A stretch of 64,000 bases of DNA from Microbacterium sp. AG1240 (GCF_003635115.1 NZ_RBXJ01000003.1:524902-588901); one strand, 5' to 3'; positions 8,793 through 18,417 are shown, counted from the stretch's first letter. Notes: a model not told the origin generated them from the letters alone. A program made the numbers and translations.

Positions 8793-11102
8793 GTGGACGA
8801 ACCCATCGAGCGCGACTCGACACCCGTCGAGGACGAAGACATCGTCGAGCGTGATACGACCGAGATCAGTTACGACGAACAGCGCTACCCGGCGAGACCC
8901 CGCCGGCTCCGCCCCCGCGACCAGATGCGCGGCGGAACGCTGCGCCGCTTCGCGACCGACCCGCGAACGGCGAACGGAACGAACCCCGCCTACATCGAGT
9001 GGCTCGTGCGGCAGTCGATGCTGAAGGACGCCGACGTGCTCGGTCGGCAGCTGTCGGGTCAGCCCTCGATGTGGCGCAACCCCTACGCCCGCCCCGACGC
9101 CCGACGGGCCATCGAGACGAGCGATGTGTGGTTCACGGCCTATCCGCTGTCGCTGATCACCCGCCCGGGCGAGTCGTTCCTGCACGCCCTCGGCGACGAG
9201 GCCCTGTGGGAGGCGTTCGAGCAGGTCGGGATCACCGGCATCCACACCGGTCCCGTCAAGCGGGCCGGCGGCATCACCGGCTGGCAGGAGACCCCGAGCG
9301 TCGACGGGCACTTCGACCGGATCAGCACGCAGATCGACCCCGAGTTCGGCGATGAGGCGGACTTCCGTCGCCTGGCCGACGTGGCCGACAGCCACGGCGG
9401 CAGCGTCATCGACGACATCGTGCCCGGACACACGGGCAAGGGCGCCGACTTCCGCCTGGCCGAGATGGCGTATAAGGACTACCCGGGCATCTACCACATG
9501 GTCGAGATCCCGCCGGAGGACTGGGGGCTGCTCCCGGTCATCCCCGACGGTCGCGACTCGGTCAACCTCGACCGCGACCAGGAGCGCGAGCTCAGCGAGC
9601 GCGGGTACATCATCGGCGAGCTGCAGCGCGTCATCTTCTACACGGTCGGTGTGAAGGAGACGAACTGGAGCGCCACCGCAGCCGTCACCGGTGTCGACGG
9701 GGTCGAGCGGCGCTGGGTCTACCTTCACTACTTCAAGGAGGGGCAGCCGTCGATCAACTGGCTCGACCCCACCTTCTCGGGCATGAGGCTCGTCATCGGC
9801 GATGCCCTGCACTCGCTCGGCGATCTGGGCACGAGCGCCCTGCGCCTCGACGCGAACGGCTTCCTCGGTGTGGAGAAGAGCACCGAGGGCCTGCCCGCAT
9901 GGTCGGAGGGGCACCCCCTCTCGCACGCGGCGAACCACATCATCGCGAGCATGGTGCGCAAGGTCGGCGGGTTCACGTTCCAGGAGCTCAACCTCACGAT
10001 CGAAGACATCCGCGACACCGGAGCCGTCGGCGCCGACCTGTCGTACGACTTCGTCACCCGACCCGGCTACCACCACGCCCTTGCGACCGGCAACACCGAG
10101 TTCCTGCGTCTCGCTCTGAACACCGCGCTCGAGATCGGCGTGGAGCCCGCCCAGCTCGTGCACGGCCTGCAGAACCATGACGAGCTGACGTACGAGCTGG
10201 TGCACTGGGCGACCACGCACCGCGACGACGTGTACACCTACCGTCACCGCGAGGTGACCGGGCTGGAGCTCGCCGAGGAGGTGCGCGCCGACCTCACCGA
10301 CAGCCTCACGATGGAGGCCGACTACAACCTCGTCTTCACGCAGAACGGTATCGCGTGCACGACGGCCTCGCTCATCGCCGCCACCCAGGGCAAGGCGCGA
10401 CTCGACGACATCACCGACGACGACATGCCCGCCATCCGCGATGCGCACCTGCTGCTGGCGAAGTACAACGCCTGGCAGCCCGGTGTCTTCGCGCTGTCGG
10501 GGTGGGACCTCACCGGCACCCTGACCCTCCCGTCCGAGCAGGTGGGCTCGCTCATCGCCACCGGCGACACGCGATGGATCGAGCGCGGTGCGCACGATCT
10601 TCTCGACGTGGCCCCCGAGGCGACGAGGTCGCTCGCCGGGATGCCGCGGGCCCGGTCGCTGTACGGATCCCTGCCGTCGCAGCTGTCCAACCCCGAGTCG
10701 TTCGCGGTGGGGCTGCGCGACGTGCTCTCGACCCGCCGTGCGCACGACATCGCGATCGCGTCGCAGATCGACATCCCGCAGGTCGCCCACCAGAGCATGC
10801 TGGTGCTCGTGCACCGGCTCGACGGCGGCGACAAGCGGCGAGATGATGCCCCGCTGCAGATCACAGTGCTGAACTTCTCCGGTGAGACCATCGAGGGCAC
10901 CGTGCGCTCGAAGAGCCTCACCCCGCGCAGCGGAGTGATCGACGCCGAGAGCGGCGAGACGCTCGCGCGCGTCGACGACCTGCAGAGCTTCCCGATCGAG
11001 CTGCCGCCCTACGGGGGGCTGTTCCTGCTGTTGGGTGAGCCGGAGCCCGAACCCGAACCCCGGCCGATGACTCGCGCGATCCCGATCATCACGGGTTCGT
11101 AG
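8793..11102 (+). CDS. large GH13-like enzyme, trehalose-synthase-like candidate
   Basis: A 769-residue divergent GH13 protein. The catalytic triad can be placed in [10 protein letters not shown] (Asp353), FTFQELNL (Glu398) and [11 protein letters not shown] (Asp463). An acidic N-terminal ~40 residues precede the barrel, and a C-terminal beta domain ends in a Glu-Pro repeat ([10 protein letters not shown]). The length and organisation suggest a maltose-acting glucosyltransferase or trehalose synthase-like enzyme, but this is inference; the first motifs around [11 protein letters not shown] differ from typical amylases. GTG 8793 is chosen because GGGAAGGA lies six bases upstream; the frame is also open upstream. 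It is divergent from the smaller GH13 gene. Confidence 0.75.
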   Translation: MDEPIERDSTPVEDEDIVERDTTEISYDEQRYPARPRRLRPRDQMRGGTLRRFATDPRTANGTNPAYIEWLVRQSMLKDADVLGRQLSGQPSMWRNPYARPDARRAIETSDVWFTAYPLSLITRPGESFLHALGDEALWEAFEQVGITGIHTGPVKRAGGITGWQETPSVDGHFDRISTQIDPEFGDEADFRRLADVADSHGGSVIDDIVPGHTGKGADFRLAEMAYKDYPGIYHMVEIPPEDWGLLPVIPDGRDSVNLDRDQERELSERGYIIGELQRVIFYTVGVKETNWSATAAVTGVDGVERRWVYLHYFKEGQPSINWLDPTFSGMRLVIGDALHSLGDLGTSALRLDANGFLGVEKSTEGLPAWSEGHPLSHAANHIIASMVRKVGGFTFQELNLTIEDIRDTGAVGADLSYDFVTRPGYHHALATGNTEFLRLALNTALEIGVEPAQLVHGLQNHDELTYELVHWATTHRDDVYTYRHREVTGLELAEEVRADLTDSLTMEADYNLVFTQNGIACTTASLIAATQGKARLDDITDDDMPAIRDAHLLLAKYNAWQPGVFALSGWDLTGTLTLPSEQVGSLIATGDTRWIERGAHDLLDVAPEATRSLAGMPRARSLYGSLPSQLSNPESFAVGLRDVLSTRRAHDIAIASQIDIPQVAHQSMLVLVHRLDGGDKRRDDAPLQITVLNFSGETIEGTVRSKSLTPRSGVIDAESGETLARVDDLQSFPIELPPYGGLFLLLGEPEPEPEPRPMTRAIPIITGS

Positions 11103-11114
11103 GCGAGAACGACG

Positions 11115-11148
11115 AGAGGGCGACCCCGGGTGGACGGGGTCGCCCTCT
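11115..11148. terminator. bidirectional intrinsic terminator
   Basis: Perfect 14-bp inverted repeat with AGAGGGCGACCCCG (11115-11128) and its complement at 11135-11148, a six-base loop and a short T-containing tail. It lies between the convergent GH13 and SDR genes. Confidence 0.85.
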
Positions 11149-11163
11149 CTTGTCGCCGGTGCG

Positions 11164-11991
11164 TCAGCCCTGGGCGAGCTTGGCCACGTCGTCCCACTCC
11201 TCCCACGTCTTCAGACGCGAGGAGTAGTCGGCCTTGGCGATGTCGATCGGAGAAGCGCCGAAGAAGACGCGCAGGGGAGGCTCGGCAGCATCCACGATGC
11301 GGAGCACGGCGGCGGCGGATGCTGCGGGGTCGCCCGGTCCGCTGCCGGCGCGCTCGCCGCGGGCCTTCTCGCTCGCCTCGCGCAGCTCGTCGTACGCCGG
11401 GTTCTGCTCGGAGTGGTGCGCGCTCGGGCCCGCCCAGTCGGTGGAGAAGCCGCCGGGCTCGATGAGCGTGACGTGGATGCCGAAGCCGGCGACCTCCTGT
11501 GCGAGCGCCTGCGAGATGCCCTCGAGCGCCCACTTCGACGCGTGGTAGGCGCCGACGTTCGGGAACGCCGAGATGCCGCCGATAGACGAGACCTGCAGGA
11601 TGTGGCCGTGGCCCTGCTCGCGCATGATCGGCAGAGCCGCCTGCGTCACCCAGACGGCGCCGAAGAGGTTGGTCTCCATCTGGTCGCGGAGCTCCTGCTC
11701 GCCGACCTCTTCGACCATGCCGAAGTGGCCGTAGCCGGCGTTGTTGATGACGATGTCGAGCGCGCCGAACGTGTCGTACGCCTTCTTCACCGCCGCGAAG
11801 TCGGCATCGCGATCGGTCACGTCGAGGGAGAGGGGGAGGATCGCGTCACCGTACTTCTCGACGAGATCGTCGAGCGAGGAGGTGTCGCGAGCGGTGGCCG
11901 CGACGCGGTCGCCGCGGTCGAGGGCGGCGATGGCCCACTCGCGTCCGAAGCCGCGGGAGGTGCCGGTGATGAACCAGGTCTTCTGTGTCAT
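11164..11991 (-). CDS. SDR family oxidoreductase
   Basis: A 275-residue classical short-chain dehydrogenase/reductase. The cofactor motif TGTSRGFG is at about 9-16, NNAG at about 86, the catalytic Ser in VSSIGG and YHASK with the Tyr and Lys at about 155-159. The Arg after the glycine-rich motif and ATARD in the second strand suggest NADP(H). The substrate is not readable. It lies directly downstream of another SDR gene on the same strand, separated by 122 bp that hold an inverted repeat. ATG 11991 is the only sensible start; no strong ribosome-binding site precedes it. Confidence 0.88.
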   Translation of the reverse strand: MTQKTWFITGTSRGFGREWAIAALDRGDRVAATARDTSSLDDLVEKYGDAILPLSLDVTDRDADFAAVKKAYDTFGALDIVINNAGYGHFGMVEEVGEQELRDQMETNLFGAVWVTQAALPIMREQGHGHILQVSSIGGISAFPNVGAYHASKWALEGISQALAQEVAGFGIHVTLIEPGGFSTDWAGPSAHHSEQNPAYDELREASEKARGERAGSGPGDPAASAAAVLRIVDAAEPPLRVFFGASPIDIAKADYSSRLKTWEEWDDVAKLAQG

Positions 11992-12037
11992 GGGGTCAAT
12001 GACGCTGCCGGAGCCCGCGGTATTCCCGTCCCGCTGT

Positions 12038-12099
12038 CGTCAGTTGCCCCGAGTCGGGCTATTCGGCGTCGCGGAGGGGCCCGAACGAGGCAACTGACG
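12038..12099. repeat. long imperfect inverted repeat between two SDR genes
   Basis: The left arm begins CGTCAGTTGCCCCGAG and ends with TCGGGC (12038-12059); the right arm runs GCCCGAACGAGG then CAACTGACG (12079-12099). The arms pair over about 20 bases with small bulges around a 19-base loop. No T-run follows on either strand, so a repeat/REP-like role or a protein site is as likely as a terminator. Confidence 0.6.
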
Positions 12100-12113
12100 G
12101 AGGTCGGCCGGTG

Positions 12114-12866
12114 TCAGTGGGCCGAGTAGCCGCCGTCGACGAGGTGGTAGCTGCCCGAGATGAAGGATGCGGCGTCGCTGAGGAGGAACAGCGTGAGTGC
12201 GGCGACCTCCTTGTCGGTACCGAGGCGGCGCGAGGCGTGCTCGCCCTCGAGAGCGGTGAGCGCGTCGGCGGAGAGGCTGGAGCGCACCAGCGGGGTGTCG
12301 ATGAAGCCCGGGCCGACCGCGTTCGTGCGCACACCCTGGGCGGTGTACTCGAGCGCTGCGACCTTCGTGAGACCGACGAGCGCGTGCTTGCTCGTGACGT
12401 AGGCGGCGTTCTGGGCAATGCCGACCGAGCCGAGCACCGAAGCCATGTTCACGACCGCGCCGCCGCCGGCGGCGACGATCGCGGGGAGCTGGAACTTCAG
12501 GCCGTAGAAGACGCCGTCGAGGTCGACGGCGCGCACGCGGTCCCAGGCGGCGATGTCGTAGTCGCCGATCGTCTGCGGGGGAGCGCCGATGCCGGCGTTG
12601 TTCACGGCCAGGTGCAGGGCGCCGTAGGTCTCCGTCGCGAAGGCGACGGCGGCCTCGGAGTCCTCCCACTTCGCCGTGTTCTGCGTGAAGGCTGACGCCG
12701 TGCCGCCCGCGGCGGTGATCTCGTCGACGACCGACTGCGCAGCATCCAGGTTGATGTCGGTCACGACGACCGACGCACCCTCCGCCGCGAGTTCGCGCGA
12801 GATCTCCGCACCGATGCCGCTGCCGCCACCGGTGACGATCGCTACCTTGCCGTCGAAACGAGCCAT
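12114..12866 (-). CDS. SDR family NAD(P)-dependent oxidoreductase
   Basis: A 250-residue classical SDR with TGGGSGIG (about 12-19), Asp in VVTDINL that favours NAD(H), NNAG at about 86, the Ser in NMASVLG and YVTSKHA with the catalytic Tyr and Lys, and the terminal SGSYHLVDGGYSAH typical of FabG-like and 3-alpha-hydroxysteroid-like enzymes. The specific alcohol or ketone substrate is unknown. ATG 12866 is preferred over an upstream in-frame codon because GAAGGGA lies at the right distance. It is the first gene of a possible two-SDR unit. Confidence 0.88.
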   Translation of the reverse strand: MARFDGKVAIVTGGGSGIGAEISRELAAEGASVVVTDINLDAAQSVVDEITAAGGTASAFTQNTAKWEDSEAAVAFATETYGALHLAVNNAGIGAPPQTIGDYDIAAWDRVRAVDLDGVFYGLKFQLPAIVAAGGGAVVNMASVLGSVGIAQNAAYVTSKHALVGLTKVAALEYTAQGVRTNAVGPGFIDTPLVRSSLSADALTALEGEHASRRLGTDKEVAALTLFLLSDAASFISGSYHLVDGGYSAH

Positions 12867-12998
12867 GAGACTACTTCCCTTCACTGCCACGGGGAGCGGA
12901 TCTCACACCCCGCGCTTTTCATGCGTGTGTATGGAAGTGCAACGTGCTCGCTCGCCGTGCATTCCGTGCCCCGGCGAGACAGACCCGCGCAGTCGGGG

Positions 12999-15164
12999 TC
13001 AGGGGGACGGCCGGCGGTCCGACTCGGTCCGGCGTGCCCGGCGCGTGCCCGACGGCGCCAGGTCGTCGCTGCCGCCGCGTCCAGCCGACGCGCTCGCCAC
13101 GTGCGCGAGGGCATCGGCGTCGCGTACGGCCGGGGTGCGCGGCCACCAGAAGCGGTCTTTCGTGATGAAGGCCAGGGCCGGCACGACGACCGTCCGCACG
13201 AGCAGGGTGTCGATCAGCACGCCGATGCAGACGATCGTGCCGATCTGCGTGAGGGTGATCAGCGGCAGCACGCCCAGCACGGCGAAGACGGCCGCCAGGA
13301 GGATGCCGGCACTGGTGATGACCGCGCCGGTGGCGGCGAGGGCGCGGATCATCCCCTCGGTGATGCCGAGGTGCTCCGACTCCTCCTTCGCCCGCGTCAC
13401 CAGGAAGATGCTGTAGTCCACGCCGAGGGCAACGAGGAAGAGGAAGCTGAACAGCAGCACGTTCGTGTCGATGGCGGGGAAGCCGAACAGCGGCGACTGG
13501 AAGATCCACCAGCTGAGCCCGATCGCCGAGAAGAAGCTGGCGACCACGGCGAGCAGCAGCAGCAGAGGGGCCACGATCGCTCGCAGCAGCACGACGAGAA
13601 CGACGAAGACCAGCACCAGGATGAGCGGGATGATGAGCGCCTGGTCGCGGGCCTGCGCGTTCGAGACGTCGAGCGCTTGGGCGTCGAGGCCGCCGACCAG
13701 TCCTTCACCGCTGCCGACGTCGTCGAGGGTCGCCCGCATGCTCTCGACCGTCGCGAAGGCCGCGTCGGTCTCGGCGCCCGCATCGAGCGTGACGTCGATC
13801 TGAGCGAGATCGTCGGTCGTCTCGCCGACGGTGGCCGCATCGACGCCGTCGAGGTCGGCCAGGGCGCTCGCCGCATCCTCGGCCTCGTCGAGGGGCACGA
13901 TGACGACCGCCGGCGACGTGGTGCCGGCCGAGAACGCCTCGGCGAGCACCTCCTGGCCCTGCACGGCCTCGGGCTTCTGCAGGAAGCGGTCGTTCTGCGA
14001 CAGCCCGGTCTGCACGAAGAACAGCCCGCTCGCCATCGCGCCCAAGACGACGAAGCCCGCCGTCGCGACCACCACGGGTCGCCGCGAGACTCCCCGGCCG
14101 AGCTTCCCCCACACGCTGCGCGAGATGGCGTCGGCGGAGCCGTAGCGCGGAATGTAGGGCCAGAACAGACCGCGGCCGAACAGCACGAGCGCTGCGGGGA
14201 GCACGAACAGGGCGAAGATCATCGCGACGACGATGCCGACGGCGCAGGCGAGGCCCAGAGCGCGGTTGCCGGCGAGCTCGGCGAGAAGCAGGGTGAGCAG
14301 CGCGAGGGCGACGGTCGAGCCGCTGGCGATGATCGCCGGCCCCGCTCCGCGCAGCGCCTCCTGCATCGCGATCCGGCGGCTCTCGTAGAGGCGCAGCTCG
14401 TCGCGGTAGCGCGCGATGAGCAGCAGCGCGTAGTTCGTTCCCGCGCCGAACACGAGCACCGACAGGATGCCGGTGATCGACGCATCGAGCTGCACGCCGA
14501 CGGCGCCGGCCACCTGGCGCGCGACGATGCCGGCGAGAGAGTCGGCCAGACCGATCACGGCGAGCGGCACGAGCCACAGCCAGGGGCTCCGGTAGGTGAC
14601 GAGCAGCAGGACGGCGACGACGATGACGGTGGTGAGCAGCAGGGTGACGTCGGCGCCGGCGAACACCGCCGCGATGTCGACCTCGAACCCTTCGGCGCCG
14701 GTGAGGTAGACCCGCACGCCGTCGAGATCGGCGGCAGCGGTGTCGCGGAGCTGCTGTGCGCGCTCGGTCTGCGCCGCCACGTCGGGTTCGGGTTCGAGAG
14801 GAACCACGAGCAGCGCGACGGTGCCGTCCTCCGAGACCTGCGCGGGCGGCACGAATCCGTCGCGGGAGACGTTGGCCAGCTCACCGAAGGCCTTCGCGTC
14901 GATGAGGGCGAGGGTCTCATCATCGAGTTCGCCGGAGTCGGAGGCGAAGACGAGGAGGGCCGACGTGCTGTCGGCGCTCGGGAAGTTCTCGCGCAGCTGG
15001 TCGACCTGCACCGACTCCGCCGTGTCGGGAAGCCCGACCGTCGGGGCGGTCTCCGACTCCTCCGACCCGGCGACGCCGAAGAGAACGGCGGCGGCGACGG
15101 CCGCGAGAACGAGCATGATCCACGACGTCTTGGCAGATGTCAGAAAGCGACGGAGTGCGCTCAT
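12999..15164 (-). CDS. MMPL family (RND-type) transporter
   Basis: A 721-residue exporter with the duplicated RND layout: one N-terminal helix, an extracytoplasmic domain of ~150 residues, five or six helices, a second extracytoplasmic domain, and a second helix bundle. GAGTNYALLL in the first half and GVDYSIFLV in the second are the paired proton-relay motifs of the family. The C-terminal ~40 residues are basic and cytoplasmic. MMPL proteins export lipids or drugs. ATG 15164 has GGGAG about eight bases upstream. The gene diverges from a MarR regulator over a perfect palindrome, so it is probably under its repression. Confidence 0.9.
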   Translation of the reverse strand: MSALRRFLTSAKTSWIMLVLAAVAAAVLFGVAGSEESETAPTVGLPDTAESVQVDQLRENFPSADSTSALLVFASDSGELDDETLALIDAKAFGELANVSRDGFVPPAQVSEDGTVALLVVPLEPEPDVAAQTERAQQLRDTAAADLDGVRVYLTGAEGFEVDIAAVFAGADVTLLLTTVIVVAVLLLVTYRSPWLWLVPLAVIGLADSLAGIVARQVAGAVGVQLDASITGILSVLVFGAGTNYALLLIARYRDELRLYESRRIAMQEALRGAGPAIIASGSTVALALLTLLLAELAGNRALGLACAVGIVVAMIFALFVLPAALVLFGRGLFWPYIPRYGSADAISRSVWGKLGRGVSRRPVVVATAGFVVLGAMASGLFFVQTGLSQNDRFLQKPEAVQGQEVLAEAFSAGTTSPAVVIVPLDEAEDAASALADLDGVDAATVGETTDDLAQIDVTLDAGAETDAAFATVESMRATLDDVGSGEGLVGGLDAQALDVSNAQARDQALIIPLILVLVFVVLVVLLRAIVAPLLLLLAVVASFFSAIGLSWWIFQSPLFGFPAIDTNVLLFSFLFLVALGVDYSIFLVTRAKEESEHLGITEGMIRALAATGAVITSAGILLAAVFAVLGVLPLITLTQIGTIVCIGVLIDTLLVRTVVVPALAFITKDRFWWPRTPAVRDADALAHVASASAGRGGSDDLAPSGTRRARRTESDRRPSP

Positions 15165-15190
15165 GGTCTGTCTCCCGGCTGCTCGTAATG

Positions 15191-15219
15191 TTCGAGAGTC
15201 GAATTATTCGACTCTCGAA
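15191..15219. promoter_or_regulatory. MarR-type operator
   Basis: A perfect 29-bp palindrome: TTCGAGAGTCGAAT (15191-15204), one central base, and its exact complement (15206-15219). It lies in the 80-bp divergent region between the MMPL exporter and the MarR gene, the place for a local regulator to control both. Confidence 0.75.
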
Positions 15220-15244
15220 AGAGATTAGCGATATCGTGGACCCC

Positions 15245-15739
15245 ATGCAACCGACCGGTTCGCCCTCGCCCGATGCCGACGTGGCCGCCTTCGCGCCCAC
15301 GCGTCCGGCGACGGTGCTGCTGCGGGAGTTCATCGAACTCAGTGAGCAGTTCGAGCGGTCGATCGGCGAAGAACTGGAGGTCAACCCGACCGATCTCCAG
15401 GCGATGGAGCATCTACTGATGGGCGGTCCGCTCGCGCCCGGCGAGCTCGCCCGTCGGGTCGGGATCTCGGCGGGGGCCACGACGACGGCCATCGACAGGC
15501 TCGTGGCGCTCGGTCACGTCACGCGCGAGCCGCACCCGACCGATCGACGGGGGATCCTGGTGGTGCCGCAGGAGTCGTCCCGCGACCGCGCGATGGGGCG
15601 CCTGATGCCCATGATCATGGGGATCGACGCCGAACTCGACGCGTTCACGCCGTCGGAGCAGGAGACGATCACGAGGTATCTCGCCCAGGTGGTCGAGCGG
15701 TTGCGGGGTCACGCCGAGAGGCGCGCGCCCGAGGAGTGA
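15245..15739 (+). CDS. MarR family transcriptional regulator
   Basis: A 164-residue winged-helix protein of the MarR family. LTDLQ-like NPTDLQAMEHLL, the recognition helix region LARRVGISAGATTTAIDRLVALG and the wing with REPHPTDRRGILV are recognisable, and terminal helices would form the dimer interface. It probably represses the divergent MMPL exporter and itself and responds to a small ligand (inference from context). ATG 15245 is preferred: longer in-frame starts would overlap the exporter start and the palindrome. Confidence 0.88.
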   Translation: MQPTGSPSPDADVAAFAPTRPATVLLREFIELSEQFERSIGEELEVNPTDLQAMEHLLMGGPLAPGELARRVGISAGATTTAIDRLVALGHVTREPHPTDRRGILVVPQESSRDRAMGRLMPMIMGIDAELDAFTPSEQETITRYLAQVVERLRGHAERRAPEE

Positions 15740-15923
15740 CCGCCGGCGTCGGCGCAGACGCCCTCCGCAACGCCCAGCTCCACGACGCATGGGACGCTAA
15801 GAAGAGGCCCCGGGTCCGGAACCGGCACGAGTGAACGGCGCCGCGCGAAGAACGCCCCCCGATCGGGAGCGGGCTTCGGATGCCCCGTTCAGCGACGGGG
15901 GAGTTCTCGCGCGATCGGTCCGT
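15740..15923. other. intergenic, nothing convincing
   Basis: 184 bp between the convergent MarR and RibD-C genes. Several GC-rich partial inverted repeats occur, but none has the stem and T-run needed to call a terminator. Confidence 0.4.
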
Positions 15924-16571
15924 TCATGCGCGGGTCCAGGTCTGATGTGTGACGCCCGACGGAGACGAGACGGCCTCGACGGCGAACCTGCTCTCGATCC
16001 CCTCGAGGCCGTGCCAGAGGTTCTCGCCGCGGCCGAGCACGATCGGCACCACGGCGAGGTGCATCCGGTCGACGAGGTCGGCCCGCAGGAACTGGCGGAC
16101 GGTGTCCACGCCCCCGCCGATGCGCACGTCGAGTCCGCCGGCGAGTTCGCGTGCAAGGGAGAGGGCGTCGGCGGGCTCGGCGTCGACGAAGTGGAAGGTC
16201 GTGCCGCCCTCGAGCTCGAGCACCCGGCGAGGATGGTGCGTGAGCACGACGACCGGGGTGTGGAACGGGGGGTTCTCGCCCCACCAGCCGATCCATTCCT
16301 CGTCGGTCCACGGCCCGCGCTGGGGTCCGAACTTGTTGCGGCCCATGATCTCGACCCCGATGCCGGTGCCCCAGTTGCTCGCGAAAGCCTCGTCGATGCC
16401 GAACGATCCGGCATCGCCGCCCTGCATCGCCTGGAACGTGTGCGTGCCGAAGAACCAAGGCTGCATGAGCCTCGCCTGCGCGTGACCGAACGGCGCTTCG
16501 AGGGTCTGCCCCTCGCCCGTGCCGTACCCGTCGATCGAGACGGCGAAATTGTGGACCCGAACCTGCGACAT
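15924..16571 (-). CDS. RibD C-terminal / dihydrofolate reductase-like protein
   Basis: A 215-residue protein of the RibD-C/DHFR-like family. MSQVRVHNFAVSIDGYGTG at the start, MGRNKFG in the middle, VVVLTHHPR and GGGVDTVRQFLRADLVD near the C terminus are the conserved NADPH-fold landmarks. Family members reduce pyrimidine or pteridine-like compounds, but most free-standing actinobacterial copies are uncharacterised. ATG 16571 has GGGAG upstream. The gene stands alone, divergent from an alcohol dehydrogenase. Confidence 0.85.
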   Translation of the reverse strand: MSQVRVHNFAVSIDGYGTGEGQTLEAPFGHAQARLMQPWFFGTHTFQAMQGGDAGSFGIDEAFASNWGTGIGVEIMGRNKFGPQRGPWTDEEWIGWWGENPPFHTPVVVLTHHPRRVLELEGGTTFHFVDAEPADALSLARELAGGLDVRIGGGVDTVRQFLRADLVDRMHLAVVPIVLGRGENLWHGLEGIESRFAVEAVSSPSGVTHQTWTRA

Positions 16572-16718
16572 GGGCACTCCCGAGAGGACGGATGCTCTCT
16601 GCAACCGTTTCGGAGCGTAGCCGCCCCCGCGTGGGCGTGCCAGGTGCGCGGGCGCACACCGCAGCATCCGAGGGGCATATCGTCGGATGACGTGATCGGC
16701 GCACACGAGAGGAACCTG

Positions 16719-17789
16719 ATGCGGGCTGTGGTCTTCGAGAAGTTCGGCGAGACGCCGCGAGTGGCCGACGTCGCGATTCCCGAGCCGTCGCCGGGCGGAG
16801 TCGTCGTGCGGGTCGAGACGACCGGGCTCTGCCGCAGCGACGTGAGCGCGTGGCTCGGCCACGACTCGGGCGTGAGCGTGCCGCACGTGCCCGGGCACGA
16901 GTTGTCGGGGACCGTCCATGCCGTCGGCGAGCGGGTGACGCGGTTCGCGGCCGGCGACCGCGTGACGGTGCCGTTCGTGTCGTCGTGCGGGGCGTGCGCG
17001 CAGTGCCGTGCCGGTCAGGGGCAGATCTGCCCGAATCAGACGCAGCCGGGGTTCACCCACTGGGGATCGTTCGCGGAGTACGTCGCGCTGCACGACGCCG
17101 AGGCCAACCTGATCGCGCTGCCCGACGAGATCGACGGAGGTGTCGCGGCGCTTCTCGGGTGCCGCTTCGCGACCGCCTTCCGCGCTCTCGTCCACCAGGG
17201 CGAACTGGTCGCCGGCGAGAAGGTCGTGGTGATCGGATGCGGCGGGGTCGGTCTCAGCGCGATCATGATCGCCCGGGCGCTCGGGGCGACCGTCGTGGCC
17301 GTCGACATCAGCGCCGCCGCCCTCGGCCGGGCACGCGAGCTCGGGGCGGAGGTCGTGATCGATTCGTCGGGGCTGTCACCCGAAGCGATCGCCGCCCGCG
17401 TCCGCGACGCCGTCGACGGCGGAGTGAACGTGTCGGTCGACGCGTTCGGACGGGAGGATGCGGTGATCGCCGCCGTGCTCTCGCTGGGCCTGCAGGGGCG
17501 GCACGTGCAGGTGGGTCTCCTCGCGGAGGATCCGCGCATCCCCATGTCTGCGGTGATCGCGGGCGAGCTCACCCTGCGCGGATCGCACGGGATGGCAGCA
17601 TCCGCCTATCCCGAGCTGATCGAGATGGTCGTCTCGGGTGCTCTGCGACCGGCGGATCTCATCACGCGGCGCATCGGCCTGGACGAGGTGCCGGAAGCGA
17701 TCGCGGAGATGGCCGAGGGGCGCGCCCCCAGCGGGATCACCGTCATCGACGTGCAGGGGCCGGAACGGCCCGCGGCCTCGCCCGGCTGA
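16719..17789 (+). CDS. zinc-dependent alcohol dehydrogenase
   Basis: A 356-residue medium-chain dehydrogenase. Catalytic-zinc residues appear in GLCRSD and PGHELSG, the structural zinc cysteines in SCGACAQCRAGQGQIC, and the nucleotide-binding turn in VIGCGGVGLSAI; VVAVDIS with Asp suggests NAD(H). The C terminus shows the usual substrate-domain return. It probably oxidises an alcohol or reduces an aldehyde, substrate unknown. ATG 16719 is chosen because GAGAGGAAC precedes it; the frame is open far upstream but runs antisense to the RibD-C gene. Confidence 0.9.
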   Translation: MRAVVFEKFGETPRVADVAIPEPSPGGVVVRVETTGLCRSDVSAWLGHDSGVSVPHVPGHELSGTVHAVGERVTRFAAGDRVTVPFVSSCGACAQCRAGQGQICPNQTQPGFTHWGSFAEYVALHDAEANLIALPDEIDGGVAALLGCRFATAFRALVHQGELVAGEKVVVIGCGGVGLSAIMIARALGATVVAVDISAAALGRARELGAEVVIDSSGLSPEAIAARVRDAVDGGVNVSVDAFGREDAVIAAVLSLGLQGRHVQVGLLAEDPRIPMSAVIAGELTLRGSHGMAASAYPELIEMVVSGALRPADLITRRIGLDEVPEAIAEMAEGRAPSGITVIDVQGPERPAASPG

Positions 17790-17898
17790 GCGCCCACACG
17801 ACGGCGCCCGCCGCGACGATCGCGGCGGCATGGGCGCGGGCCAGTGCCGGCGTGCCCGCGTGTTCTGCGCCCGGTAGCGACAGATCTCGGTCAGCTCA

Positions 17899-17927
17899 TT
17901 GGTCGGGCGGTCGGTGTTTCGTAGGGT
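17899..17927 (+). promoter_or_regulatory. promoter of a leaderless small gene
   Basis: TTGGTC (17899-17904), a 17-base spacer and TAGGGT (17922-17927), ending seven bases before the ATG at 17935. Both hexamers and the spacing fit a housekeeping sigma-70-type promoter and predict initiation at or next to the start codon. Confidence 0.65.
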
Positions 17928-17934
17928 GGCCGGT

Positions 17935-18048
17935 ATGGATATCGCATCGATGATCATGGGCGGCTCGATCGCGTCCATCGCCTGGATCGCGTTCTACCCG
18001 TGGGCCAAGCTCCGTCGCCTGCGCGAGCTGGAGGGCTCCGAGCACTGA
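17935..18048 (+). CDS. 37-residue membrane peptide
   Basis: A short frame encoding MDIASMIMGGSIASIAWIAF followed by YPWAKLRRLRELEGSEH. It has one hydrophobic helix of about 18 residues and a basic-then-acidic tail, so it would sit in the membrane with the tail in the cytoplasm. A well-formed promoter predicts a leaderless mRNA starting at this ATG, which supports that it is real. No family is recognised and no function can be given. Confidence 0.6.
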   Translation: MDIASMIMGGSIASIAWIAFYPWAKLRRLRELEGSEH

Positions 18049-18124
18049 CGGGAAGCACCGGAGGTCGGCGTCGCGACGAAAGCGTCCATGTCGGATGGGA
18101 GGTCGGCTCTCACCGGGAAAAGCA

Positions 18125-18158
18125 AAACCCCCGCCATGTAGAAGCTAGGCGAGGGTTT
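18125..18158 (-). terminator. terminator of the tRNA operon
   Basis: AAACCCCCGCC (18125-18135) pairs with GGCGAGGGTTT (18148-18158), one mismatch. Read on the minus strand the stem is followed by TTTTGCTTTT, fitting an intrinsic terminator after tRNA-Phe. Confidence 0.75.
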
Positions 18159-18185
18159 CTGGGATGACTGTAATGATCATCCGTG

Positions 18186-18258
18186 TGGCTCCGACGGGCG
18201 TCGATCCCGTGACCTCACGATTTTCAGTCGTGCGCTCTACCAACTGAGCTACAGAGCC
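18186..18258 (-). tRNA. tRNA-Phe (GAA)
   Basis: 73 nt with full cloverleaf: acceptor GGCTCTG, anticodon loop ACTGAAAATC giving GAA, T-loop sequence GATCGACGC, discriminator A. CCA is not encoded. It is the last gene of a Glu-Asp-Phe tRNA operon. Confidence 0.97.
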
Positions 18259-18343
18259 GCGCGGCATGTGAAACGCCGCGTCCTAGACGAAAGGCTCTCT
18301 GTCTTCCCTCGAAAAGGAGGAACAAAGAGCCTGTCGCTCGGAG

Positions 18344-18417
18344 CGACCCTGACGGGACTTGAACCCGCGACCTCCGCCGTGACAGGGCGGCACGCTAACC
18401 AACTGCGCTACAGGGCC
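18344..18417 (-). tRNA. tRNA-Asp (GTC)
   Basis: 74 nt: acceptor GGCCCTG pairing with CAGGGTC, anticodon GTC in CCTGTCACG, T-loop GGTTCAAGTCC, discriminator G. It lies between tRNA-Glu and tRNA-Phe. Confidence 0.97.

Noticed and set aside
7638..10814. Long minus-strand frame across both GH13 genes
   Set aside because: Runs antisense to a complete GH13 catalytic triad and has biased composition.
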